NCBI RefSeq assembly: GCF_903944925.1
Contig: NZ_CAJATU010000131.1
Span: 185,308-249,307 of the forward strand
Origin: an uncultured Rhodopila sp.
GTDB lineage: Bacteria > Pseudomonadota > Alphaproteobacteria > Acetobacterales > Acetobacteraceae
Reading direction: 5' to 3'
DNA: 64,000 bases
Shown: positions 56,586 to 64,000 of the stretch, piece after piece
Numbering within the stretch: position 1 is the stretch's first letter
Layout of the letters: each line of letters starts with the position of its first letter
Translations under genes and position numbers: made by a program
The notes under the pieces: model-generated
Told to the model about the DNA's origin: nothing
Databases searched by the model: none
Seen by the model: only the letters and a program-made list of their open reading frames with translations

Positions 56586-57899
56586 TCAATCCGGCAGCGC
56601 AAACCCCCGCGTCTCCCGTGCAAACGGAATCACCACCAGGCCGATCGCGAACGCCACCGCGGTCCAGGCAATCGGCGTCCCCAGCGTGCCCATCGACGCC
56701 ACCGCCCCGGCCAGTGCGAAATTCACCCCCGCCCCGATGAACCGCCCGACCGACGTGCAGAACGCAAACGCCGTCGCCCGCGCCTCGGTGCCGAACAGTT
56801 CCGGCAGCCACAGGCTGAAGATCGCGAAATTGCCGCCGAACAGGCCCAGGAAAAACAGCACCGTCATGAACGACGGCAGCGCGGAGCCGACGGGTAAATA
56901 GAACGCCCAGCCGAAGGCCAAAATGATCGTCGCCATCATGCCGAGGAAATACCCCGCCAAGGTCGTGCGCCGCCCGATACGTTCCGCCAGCCAGGGGGCG
57001 GCGAGGCAGCCCAGGATGGTGCCGAGCGACAGCAGCGCCGTGCCGTACGACGCCATCTTCGCCGCCTCCGGCTGCGACATGCCCGCCTGCTTCGCCAGGA
57101 ACACGATCGCCGTCGGCTCATACACCGCACCCGCCCACAGCCCGACGATCGCGATGGTCAGCAGCGCCGACATGACGATGGTCCGCCCGCGGTAGCGCGG
57201 CGAGAAAATCACCGCCAGCGGGCTCTGTGTCCGAGCGGCCCGCTTCTGCCACCGCTCCGGCTCCTTCACCTTCAGCAAGGTGGCGATGGCGACCACGACC
57301 GGCGCAAGGCCACAGAGGAACATCGCGCGCCAGCCGAACGAGGCGCCGATGCTATAGTTCAGCGCCGCGGCGACGAAAAAGCCGAAATAATAGCCGGTCT
57401 GCAGGTAGCCCGCGCCCATCTTGCGGCGGTCCTCCGGCCAGGCCTCGGCGACATAGGTGCCAGCCATCGCCCACTCCCCGCCCACGCCGATGCCGGCCAG
57501 GAAGCGGAACAGCGCCAGCATCCAGACGTTCGGCGCGAAGGCGGCGGCTCCGGTGAACACCGCATACACCAGAACGGTCGCCGCCAGCGCCCGCGTCCGC
57601 CCGAACCGGTCGGAGATCGGCCCCCAAATGAACGACAGGCCCCAGCCGACAAGGAACAGGGCGAACATCAGCGATCCGGCATAGCCGATATTGGCCGGGG
57701 TTGCCTCCACACCGGATTTCGGCAGCAACTCGGTGAGCGCCGGGCCCATCACAAGCGCGTAGATGACGGAGTCCATGCCATCCAGCATCCAGCCGAACCA
57801 GGCGGCCCAGAAGCCGGCGATCTGCTGGCGGCTGAGCGGCGTGGGCGGGCGTCTGGTGCGCGGCGCTACAAGGAGGCCGCCGTTGAAGCCGAAGGTCAT
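56586..57899 (-). CDS. MFS transporter (metabolite:H+ symporter group)
   Basis: 437 residues with about 12 helices. It has the MFS loop motif GPISDRFGRTRALAATVLVY, the helix 4-5 region FRFLAGIGVGGEWAMAGTYV typical of sialate/aromatic-acid/metabolite symporters, and LAERIGRRTTLAGYFLG in the second half. FGWMLDGMDSVIYALVMGPA holds the conserved helix 1 Asp of organic-acid symporters. The start at 57897-57899 begins the similarity; the frame is open upstream without a good signal. Substrate unknown, probably a carboxylate. Confidence 0.88.
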   Translation of the reverse strand: MTFGFNGGLLVAPRTRRPPTPLSRQQIAGFWAAWFGWMLDGMDSVIYALVMGPALTELLPKSGVEATPANIGYAGSLMFALFLVGWGLSFIWGPISDRFGRTRALAATVLVYAVFTGAAAFAPNVWMLALFRFLAGIGVGGEWAMAGTYVAEAWPEDRRKMGAGYLQTGYYFGFFVAAALNYSIGASFGWRAMFLCGLAPVVVAIATLLKVKEPERWQKRAARTQSPLAVIFSPRYRGRTIVMSALLTIAIVGLWAGAVYEPTAIVFLAKQAGMSQPEAAKMASYGTALLSLGTILGCLAAPWLAERIGRRTTLAGYFLGMMATIILAFGWAFYLPVGSALPSFMTVLFFLGLFGGNFAIFSLWLPELFGTEARATAFAFCTSVGRFIGAGVNFALAGAVASMGTLGTPIAWTAVAFAIGLVVIPFARETRGFALPD

Positions 57900-57993
57900 T
57901 GTGGTTTCTTGTCCCGGGACGTCTTTGCAGGACACAGCGCATACCGGGACGAGGCCCGCGTGTCGATAGCTGCGGGTGGCGGACGCGGTCCGG

Positions 57994-59013
57994 CTAGTGG
58001 AAGGGGCTTTCGGGCTGGCGAAACAACCGCCGCGCCTCTTGCGCCAGGCGAAACGCCAGGGTCGTCCGCGAGACGACGAACCGGGTTTTGACCTCTGCCC
58101 CGAACCCGGAGTAGAGCAGCACAATGCCGTCATGCGCTAGGCCGTCGAAATCGAAGACCAACCCGCCGTCAACGGCGCTCTGAATTGCCACCCAAAGCAG
58201 CAGCGTTATCGCACCGCTGCTGCTGTCCGGCGAGCGGGTCGACAGCACATAATAGCACGCCGCGTGATCCCACACGCAGAAGATCGCCGCCTTGGCGACC
58301 CCGTCCCGATCCCTGACGGCGAGAACCCGCCCGCGGTTCCGTTGGCGGCTGGCGGCGATGACCGTGCGGGCGACAGTCATATCGAAGATCGAACGCCATC
58401 CGCGAACCGCGACATTGAGTTCGAACAACCGAATGAACTCTTCCGGATCCATATCGTCATCGACAGAATACAGCGTTGCTGCCTTGCGGGCGACGTTGCG
58501 CGTCTTGTCCCGCATGCCGCGCCAGATCGTCTCCGATGGCGCGGGTTCGATTTCGTAAGTAAACCGGACCGCGGTTTCGAAACCTTCCATCTGGAAGGCG
58601 ATGACATCATCGATATCGCGCTGCATCTTCAGTTTGAGCGGCATATTGCCCGGCGGCAATTGCCGGATCAGGTCGCGGGTAATGCCGATCCGCCGGAGCA
58701 GCCGGGTGTCGGAACCGCCGGAGCCAGGGGTAATGGCCGGTCCCAAAAAGTGGGTCAGTTGCGGCATATGGATAGTCCTGAACCACCGCCACTTGCCACT
58801 GAGATAGGGCAATCGCCCGACCACGCATCCGTGATGGAGACTTTCCACATACTGCCACCGGCCGCCGGTGACGATGTCCAGCCACCACTTTTCATGAAAA
58901 ACCGACGGCTCAAGCGAGTCGTAACGGTCGTTCGGATCGCATCGCCACACTGCCGAACCGGCCCGGTGCCGCGAGAACTCTGGGTATGCGATATCGGGCA
59001 TTCGGGGCCTCAT
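57994..59013 (-). CDS. FemAB/GNAT-like acyltransferase-domain protein
   Basis: 339 residues. The C-terminal half (VLAVRDRDGVAKAAIFCVWD, AACYYVLSTRSPDSSSGAIT, LVFDFDGLAHDGIVLLYSGF) shows the BioF2/FemAB-like GNAT pattern in which a sugar or peptide is acylated from aminoacyl-tRNA or acyl-CoA. Such genes often accompany polysaccharide synthesis, which is not seen here. ATG at 59011-59013 chosen; a GTG 10 codons upstream is possible. Confidence 0.77.
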   Translation of the reverse strand: MRPRMPDIAYPEFSRHRAGSAVWRCDPNDRYDSLEPSVFHEKWWLDIVTGGRWQYVESLHHGCVVGRLPYLSGKWRWFRTIHMPQLTHFLGPAITPGSGGSDTRLLRRIGITRDLIRQLPPGNMPLKLKMQRDIDDVIAFQMEGFETAVRFTYEIEPAPSETIWRGMRDKTRNVARKAATLYSVDDDMDPEEFIRLFELNVAVRGWRSIFDMTVARTVIAASRQRNRGRVLAVRDRDGVAKAAIFCVWDHAACYYVLSTRSPDSSSGAITLLLWVAIQSAVDGGLVFDFDGLAHDGIVLLYSGFGAEVKTRFVVSRTTLAFRLAQEARRLFRQPESPFH

Positions 59014-59440
59014 GGTGACGTGTTTCCCATCGAAGGGGGGCACCAGCCGCGGCAGCTTTTCTTGGTTGAGAATGCTTTAAGTGCGCGGACACCGACTCGG
59101 CGGCTGCCATGGCCGGCGGTGGAAACCTGAACCCGGATCGTTCATCGTCGAGAACGGCTTGCCGGCATCAACGTCGGAGTTTGGCGGGTGACTGCTGTAA
59201 GGCATCTCAATCTCCGTCCTGCTGGGTTTGTGCCGGGTCGAAACCTGATGGGTCTTTTGTCGTGTCGGCAGTTGCGCCGCCATGCGCGTGAAAGGCGATT
59301 TAGTGTCGGAGACACAACCACGCCGCCATACGTGCAACCACGCGGCTACGAAGGCAAGTCATCAATCCTGACTATGAAATAGTTGTGTACGGAGTGCTAC
59401 CGCCACCCTTTGGCTGAAGAGCCGCCCGGCGGCAGCCTCT
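59014..59440. other. Intergenic region, no gene recognised
   Basis: About 430 bases, upstream of the FemAB-like gene and downstream of the Sel1-like gene. A short hairpin GTGTC-GGA-GACAC lies at 59303-59315. No frame looks like protein. It should hold the leftward promoter of the FemAB-like gene. Confidence 0.35.
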
Positions 59441-60484
59441 CTACCGCGCGGCTTCCGCTGCCAGCGTGCGGATCCTGGCCTCCGCGCCGTCGTCTCCGAG
59501 CGCTGCCGCCTTGCGATACCAGGCAGCGGCCAGGGCGAGGTCAGGCTTGGGGCCGATGACACCGAGGCGCCGGAGGAAGCCGGGATCGTAGGTCTCGGCG
59601 AGCGCCCTGGCCCCCCGGGCACTGCCCGCGTTGGCGGCATACTCATACAAAGCGCGTGCAGCGGCAATGTCGTTCATCGCCAGCATCGCGTCGCCGCGAC
59701 TGACGGCCGCCGCAGCCCGAGCCCGGTCCTGGCGGCTTTGCAGCGGGACGGGACGCGGTGCCGGCTGCGTGTGCATCGTTGCGTCCCGCGCTGGCAACGC
59801 GGCGGCGCCGCTCGGGTTCGTGGCAGGTGGATCTGCCGGTACGGGGGAGCTTGCCGTTGGTGCCTGCGACGGAACGCCGGGCGGCGGGGTCGCATCGACC
59901 GTCGACGGCGCCGCCTCGGCCGGCGGCGGAGGCAATTCGGCGGAAGCTGCGGGAGGCGGCGGCGGTTCCGCCGGCGGGGCCGTATCGCTCGGGCGGAGAT
60001 CCGCGAATGCGTCCCGTCCCGAGTGGTAAGCCGGTGTCGGCGGCGGCGGTTCCGCCCGCTCGCCTTGCAGGATGTCGCTGGCCTCGGAGGCGAACAGAGT
60101 GAGATCCATGGCCGTCATCGCCCGGCCGGCCGCCTGTTCCTCGGCCGCGCGGCGCCGCGCCTCGCGCACGAAATTGGTCATTGCCCGCGCCGCACCCGGC
60201 GTCGGCGGAATGATCGTGTTCAGCAGGATCTTCCAGGTCGCCATCGCGTTATCGCCGTCGGGTGCCGCCGTCCGTCCGGCCGCAAGCTGTCGCAGGAGCT
60301 GGTTCAGCAGCAATTCGACATCCTCATCCGACCGCACCGCGGAGGCCGCCGGCGGCGGCGGCAACCGGGGGGCATCGGCCAGGGCGATCGGGCTGCCGGG
60401 GCCGGCGTATCCGGCCAGCGTGAGAACCAGGATCAGCCGGCGACCCCGCATCATTGCGCCCTGCTGTGAGATATCGTGTTTCAT
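59441..60484 (-). CDS. Exported protein with proline-rich linker and Sel1/TPR-like C terminus
   Basis: 347 residues. Signal peptide at about 12-36 (GRRLILVLTLAGYAG … ALADAPR). Residues 50-140 are helical (LLLNQLLRQLAAGRTAAPDG, KILLNTIIPPTPGAARAMTN). The middle (about 145-230) is a long Pro/Ala linker. The end (about 255-345) has Sel1-type helix pairs (ARALYEYAANAGSARGARAL, LAAAWYRKAAALGDDGAEAR). Likely a periplasmic scaffold protein of unknown role. Confidence 0.75.
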   Translation of the reverse strand: MKHDISQQGAMMRGRRLILVLTLAGYAGPGSPIALADAPRLPPPPAASAVRSDEDVELLLNQLLRQLAAGRTAAPDGDNAMATWKILLNTIIPPTPGAARAMTNFVREARRRAAEEQAAGRAMTAMDLTLFASEASDILQGERAEPPPPTPAYHSGRDAFADLRPSDTAPPAEPPPPPAASAELPPPPAEAAPSTVDATPPPGVPSQAPTASSPVPADPPATNPSGAAALPARDATMHTQPAPRPVPLQSRQDRARAAAAVSRGDAMLAMNDIAAARALYEYAANAGSARGARALAETYDPGFLRRLGVIGPKPDLALAAAWYRKAAALGDDGAEARIRTLAAEAAR

Positions 60485-60561
60485 TTCGCCCTTCCGCTTC
60501 GCCGTTCCGCCTGCCGGCGGAACGGACGTTACGGCACTAACTATTGTAAACTAATCAGCCC

Positions 60562-61053
60562 TCACGGCCGCACATAGGTCCAGCCCTGCTCCTGGAGTTC
60601 GACGATCCGCGCAATGCCGGCGGTGACGATATGAGCCTCGGGGACCAGCCTGATCTCCTTGTTCTCCTGTTTCGACTGTGCGGTCAAGGTATTGCCGCAG
60701 CCGGTGAACGTGACGTTCTTCGCGCTGCCGGCAATGGCCGCGAGACGATCCTTGACCGGCGAGTTGTCGTCGCGAACCATGGCCAGCCCGGCCCCGTAAG
60801 CGACCAGTTCAACCTGCAACGGCTCGCCCTTGTCCTTGTAGAACTTCACCAGGTTCTCGGCATTGTTGAGCGCCATATTCATCACCGCCGGGTCGTTCTG
60901 CGTCACCTGGATGACCACCCGGTGCGTCGATTTCCACGCCGAATGCGCCGGAACCGGCGGTGATGCGGGCTGCGAGCGGGTTAACGCCGGCAACGCAACG
61001 ACGGCGGCCAGTGCTGTTGCGGCAATCCCGGCGGCTTTGAAAACAGAGTGCAT
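60562..61053 (-). CDS. Exported DsrE/F-like family protein
   Basis: 163 residues with a Sec signal (MHSVFKAAGIAATALAAVVA). The mature part has THRVVIQVTQNDPAVMNMAL, VELVAYGAGLAMVRDDNSPV and VTFTGCGNTLTAQSKQENKE, the DsrE-like fold with its conserved Cys. Periplasmic DsrE-like proteins are linked to sulfur or redox chemistry but no sulfur genes are near. It lies 45 bases downstream of the TAXI gene and is probably co-transcribed with it. Confidence 0.85.
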   Translation of the reverse strand: MHSVFKAAGIAATALAAVVALPALTRSQPASPPVPAHSAWKSTHRVVIQVTQNDPAVMNMALNNAENLVKFYKDKGEPLQVELVAYGAGLAMVRDDNSPVKDRLAAIAGSAKNVTFTGCGNTLTAQSKQENKEIRLVPEAHIVTAGIARIVELQEQGWTYVRP

Positions 61054-61098
61054 GTGGGTCTCCCGATGGTCAATCGCCAGGCTTGCAGCCGCACGCCG

Positions 61099-62307
61099 TC
61101 ACTTGCCGTGCACCCGCCGCCATTCCAGAAATTCCTGGTAAAGTCTCTGCTTGTCCAGGTTGGCCGGAACAGCCGCAGCGTCCGGCGGGCCGGAAGCCCC
61201 GCTATCGTGCGCGGATGCCGCCACCAGCCGCGAGGCCGTGCTGCCGTCCAGCCACGCCTGCGCCGCCGGCAGGCGCTCCAGCCCCGGGACCCTGGCATTG
61301 AGCGACACATCCTTCCATTTCGGATGGAAACCCGGCCCCTGGAGCTTGTCCAGGCGGTTGAACAGATACTCGGTCAGGCGGGCAACCCGTTTGTTGCGGT
61401 CCGATCCTTTCGGCCAGTTGAAAGCCGCCAGGATGGTCGGGATGGCGATGGTCTGAACTTCCTCGCCCTGCGGAATGAGTTGCGGATAGTCGCCGGCGGA
61501 CAGCGTGGCCGGCAGATACGGCCCGGCGGGATCGAAAGGTATCGGCAGAAACTTGAATCCGCCTTCCCACTTGCCGTGCGTGAATGCATCGACTGGCTTG
61601 GACGTGATGAACACCACCGCTTCCATGTCGCCCTCGCCGCTGCGCATCTGCTCAAGCGCGACCTGATGCGGAATAAAAGTCTTCACGACCTCCAGCCCCA
61701 TATGTTCGAAGATCAGCGGGCCGGAATACGCCGCCGTCGTCCCCGGCGTATTGAAATTCACCTTCCGCCCCTTCAGATCGGCCAGCGACCTGATCTCCGG
61801 CCGGGCGAAGACATGCAGTTCGGAGGGAAACAGGCTCAGGATATAGGTGATCCGCTTCTGGATATCCGGCACCACGGTCTTGAACTGCTCCAGCGCATCC
61901 GAATTGATGATGGCGACATCTACGCCTTTCAGATAAAGCAGTGCCTCCAGGTTCTCCGTCGGACCCCGCGTAACGATTGGCAGGACATGCAAATTGTCGC
62001 CGTCGTCCACCACGCGCGCTATGTCTGAAGCGAAACGGATGGGTGCACCTTCAAGTTGTCCGGCGGCCAGTCCCACAGTCCAGGAATTGAGTTTCTCGAT
62101 CGCTTTCGTATCGGGCGTTGATCGTTTTAGCTGCGGAATCGGCCGTGGCGCGGCGTTGGGCTGGGCACTACCCGCCGCCCGTGCGTCGTTGGTCTGATCG
62201 CCGGCGCCTGTATCGGCGGCGTTCTGGGCCCGGGCCATTCCCTGCGAGAACGATATAAAAACGCAGACCGCAAGGAACAGTCTTAAGATAATTGCAGTTC
62301 TGTTCAA
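61099..62307 (-). CDS. TAXI-family TRAP solute-binding protein, TTG start
   Basis: 402 residues. The signal region is LNRTAIILRLFLAVCVFISF, then a linker, and from about residue 65 the TAXI fold (NSWTVGLAAGQLEGAPIRFA, DNLHVLPIVTRGPTENLEAL, GVDVAIINSDALEQFKTVVP, SLADLKGRKVNFNTPGTTAA). No ATG precedes the signal at a sensible distance; the TTG at 62305-62307 has GGGGGATG 5 bases upstream, so I take it as start. No TRAP membrane subunit is nearby. Confidence 0.85.
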   Translation of the reverse strand: MNRTAIILRLFLAVCVFISFSQGMARAQNAADTGAGDQTNDARAAGSAQPNAAPRPIPQLKRSTPDTKAIEKLNSWTVGLAAGQLEGAPIRFASDIARVVDDGDNLHVLPIVTRGPTENLEALLYLKGVDVAIINSDALEQFKTVVPDIQKRITYILSLFPSELHVFARPEIRSLADLKGRKVNFNTPGTTAAYSGPLIFEHMGLEVVKTFIPHQVALEQMRSGEGDMEAVVFITSKPVDAFTHGKWEGGFKFLPIPFDPAGPYLPATLSAGDYPQLIPQGEEVQTIAIPTILAAFNWPKGSDRNKRVARLTEYLFNRLDKLQGPGFHPKWKDVSLNARVPGLERLPAAQAWLDGSTASRLVAASAHDSGASGPPDAAAVPANLDKQRLYQEFLEWRRVHGK

Positions 62308-62442
62308 TTTAGCATCCCCCTCCGGATGCTGTATCGCACGGCGGTTGGCAAGACCAAAAAGAACACATTGTGATCGATCGACCGGATCGCGCCGCCGGAT
62401 CACCGGCCGCGAACGGAAAACGCCCCGGGCCAAGCCGATCTG

Positions 62443-63372
62443 TTACGGCTCGGAATCAGCCCCGACCAGACCGCGGGCGAACTCCGCCGCATCGAACGGG
62501 CGCAGGTCGCCGACTTTCTCGCCCACGCCGACGGCGTGCACCGGCAAGCCGAACTCCTCGGCCAGAGCCACGACGATGCCGCCGCGCGCGCTGCCGTCCA
62601 GCTTGGTGACGACCAGGCCGGTGACCGCCACCATCTCGCGGAACACCTTCACCTGCTGCACCGCGTTCTGCCCCGTCGTTGCGTCCAGCACCAGCAGCAC
62701 GGAATGCGGCGCCGTCGGGTCCTGCTTGCGCAGAACGCGGATCATCTTCGCCAACTCGTCCATCAGTGCCGCCTTGTTGTGCAGCCGCCCGGCGGTGTCG
62801 ATCAGCAGCACATCCGCGCCGATGGTCTTCGCTTTCGTTAGCGCATCGAAGGCCAGACCGGCAGAGTCGGCATCGCGGCCGCCGGACACCACCGGCGTGC
62901 CGGTCCGCTCGCCCCAGATCTGCAACTGCTCCACCGCCGCGGCGCGGAACGTATCGCCGGCGGCCATCACCGCGCGCTTGCCCTGGTCGTGGAACACCTG
63001 CGCCAGCTTGCCGATGGTGGTGGTCTTGCCGGTGCCGTTGACGCCGACGAACAGCACGACATGCGGCTTCAGCGCCGGATCGAGTTCGAACGGTTGCGCC
63101 ACCGGTGCGAGGATCTCGGCGATTTCCGCGGCCAGCGTCGTGCGCACTTCGTCATCGGTGACTTCGCTGCCGAACCGGGTGCGCCGGAAGCCGGCGATCA
63201 CCCGCTTCGCCGCCTCGGTGCCCATGTCGGAGGTGATCAGCAGGTCCTCGAGTTCTTCCAGTGCCTCAGCGTCCAGCTTGCGCTTGGTGAACACCGCGCT
63301 GATGCCGCCCGAGAGCTTCGACGAACTGCGCGCCAGGCCATCCTTCAGGCGAGTAACGAAACCGAGCGCCAT
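62443..63372 (-). CDS. ftsY: Signal recognition particle receptor FtsY
   Basis: 309 residues, the SRP GTPase that docks ribosomes at the inner membrane. Short N-terminal A region, then N domain (about 10-85) and G domain: VLFVGVNGTGKTTTIGKLAQ (P-loop), AAGDTFRAAAVEQLQIWGER, LLIDTAGRLHNKAALMDELA and VVTKLDGSARGGIVVALAEE. No long acidic domain, as usual in alphaproteobacteria. It starts in the mtaB stop (TGATG). Confidence 0.95.
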   Translation of the reverse strand: MALGFVTRLKDGLARSSSKLSGGISAVFTKRKLDAEALEELEDLLITSDMGTEAAKRVIAGFRRTRFGSEVTDDEVRTTLAAEIAEILAPVAQPFELDPALKPHVVLFVGVNGTGKTTTIGKLAQVFHDQGKRAVMAAGDTFRAAAVEQLQIWGERTGTPVVSGGRDADSAGLAFDALTKAKTIGADVLLIDTAGRLHNKAALMDELAKMIRVLRKQDPTAPHSVLLVLDATTGQNAVQQVKVFREMVAVTGLVVTKLDGSARGGIVVALAEEFGLPVHAVGVGEKVGDLRPFDAAEFARGLVGADSEP

Positions 63373-64000
63373 CAGGCTGCCTCCGCCAATAAGTGTTCTT
63401 GAGTCGATCCCGTGACGAGCGCACGCAGCAACCGGCCCGGAGCCGAATGTTTCGTCAGTCGCACGGGAGCAAAATGTTCGCTATGACCGGAATCATCCGC
63501 CTCGGTCAGCAGGGATACAACCGTCCCTACATGGCCGCTGAAGAAACGATGGGCTTCAGCCCGTCCCGCTTCACGCAACCGGGCGGCACGTTCCTTGCGG
63601 ACCGGCTTCGGCACGGCGGGCATGCGGGCGGCGGGGGTGCCGGGCCGCTCGCTATACGGGAAAACATGGAGATAGGGGATTTCGGTCTCCCGCACGAAGG
63701 ACAGCGTCTCGTCGAACAGCGCGTCTGTCTCGGTCGGGAAACCGGCGATCAGGTCCGCGCCGATGGCGATCCCCGGGCGCAGGTCGCGGGCGCGGCGAAT
63801 CACCGCCTGCGCATCGGCGCGCAGATGCCGGCGGCGCATGCGCTTCAGGATCAGGTCGCTGCCGGCCTGCAGCGACAGATGCAGGTGCGGCATCAGCCGA
63901 GGCTCCTCCGCGATCAGCCGCCACAAATCGGCGTCGATCGCCGCGGGATCGATCGATGAGAGCCGCAGGCGGGGCAGTTCGGGCACCGCCGCCAGCACGC
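63372..64000 (-). CDS. mtaB: tRNA methylthiotransferase MtaB, C-terminal part (cut by window edge)
   Basis: Radical-SAM enzyme that adds a methylthio group to threonylcarbamoyl-A37 of tRNA. Only the last 208 residues lie in the window: LHLSLQAGSDLILKRMRRRH, IGADLIAGFPTETDALFDET, YLHVFPYSERPGTPAARMP and a C-terminal TRAM-like stretch. The iron-sulfur motifs are outside. The next gene downstream is ftsY, the normal order in this class. Confidence 0.9.
   Translation of the reverse strand, partial: VLAAVPELPRLRLSSIDPAAIDADLWRLIAEEPRLMPHLHLSLQAGSDLILKRMRRRHLRADAQAVIRRARDLRPGIAIGADLIAGFPTETDALFDETLSFVRETEIPYLHVFPYSERPGTPAARMPAVPKPVRKERAARLREAGRAEAHRFFSGHVGTVVSLLTEADDSGHSEHFAPVRLTKHSAPGRLLRALVTGSTQEHLLAEAA

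Overview
The window reads as chromosome of a GC-rich alphaproteobacterium. The gene orders rpoZ–rsh with acpS nearby, argD–argF, mtaB–ftsY and holB…metG–tatD–MBL are typical of that class, and the style of the gene set (dispersed GGCCGG-type inverted repeats, many solute-binding and serine-hydrolase genes, a hydrogenase-4-like operon) suggests Rhodospirillales, perhaps Acetobacteraceae. That placement is inference. I see no rRNA, tRNA, CRISPR array or transposase.

Layout. 1–3.1 kb: RND efflux operon on the minus strand (outer-membrane channel, adaptor, truncated permease). 3.4–9.9 kb: degenerate receiver, ATPase, MgtA-type P-ATPase, STAS protein with a Na/Pi cotransporter, and a NIPSNAP protein. 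10–15.6 kb: two tandem aminotransferase paralogues, decayed sequence, an exported alpha/beta hydrolase and a PEP-mutase/isocitrate-lyase family gene broken by one amber codon. 15.6–19 kb: heptosyltransferase, SDR, PPOX-fold protein and GreB. 19–23 kb: LysR gene divergent from a cupin–alcohol dehydrogenase–aldo/keto reductase operon that ends in a decayed SDR gene. 23.7–30.3 kb: housekeeping set MBL–tatD–metG and holB, split by an accessory insertion. 30.5–38.6 kb: hydrogenase-4-like operon (HTH, hyfB, C, E, F, G) ending in a serine hydrolase. 38.6–45.2 kb: response regulator, Uma2 nuclease, a LysR-divergent operon, DctP and an RTX-like protein. 45.2–51.4 kb: argF, argD, recX, acpS, rsh and rpoZ. 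51.5–64 kb: exported SNase-like and peptidoglycan-binding lipoproteins, hydrolases, MFS and FemAB-like proteins, three exported proteins, ftsY and partial mtaB.

The most interesting stretch is the AT-richer insertion at about 27.3–29.2 kb between metG and holB. It holds two translationally coupled genes: a dCTP-deaminase/dUTPase-fold protein with a C-terminal coiled coil that appears to lack the deaminase catalytic Glu, and a nucleoside-phosphorylase/nucleosidase-fold protein with an added N-terminal cysteine cluster. The MNT nucleotidyltransferase gene at its edge has only a stub of the HEPN partner expected after it. I infer a two-gene nucleotide-sensing, nucleotide-destroying module, possibly antiviral. 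A second point of interest is the hydrogenase-like complex, whose large subunit has lost the [NiFe] cysteines and whose NuoB/HyfI-type small-subunit gene is absent from its usual place, where a serine hydrolase sits instead.
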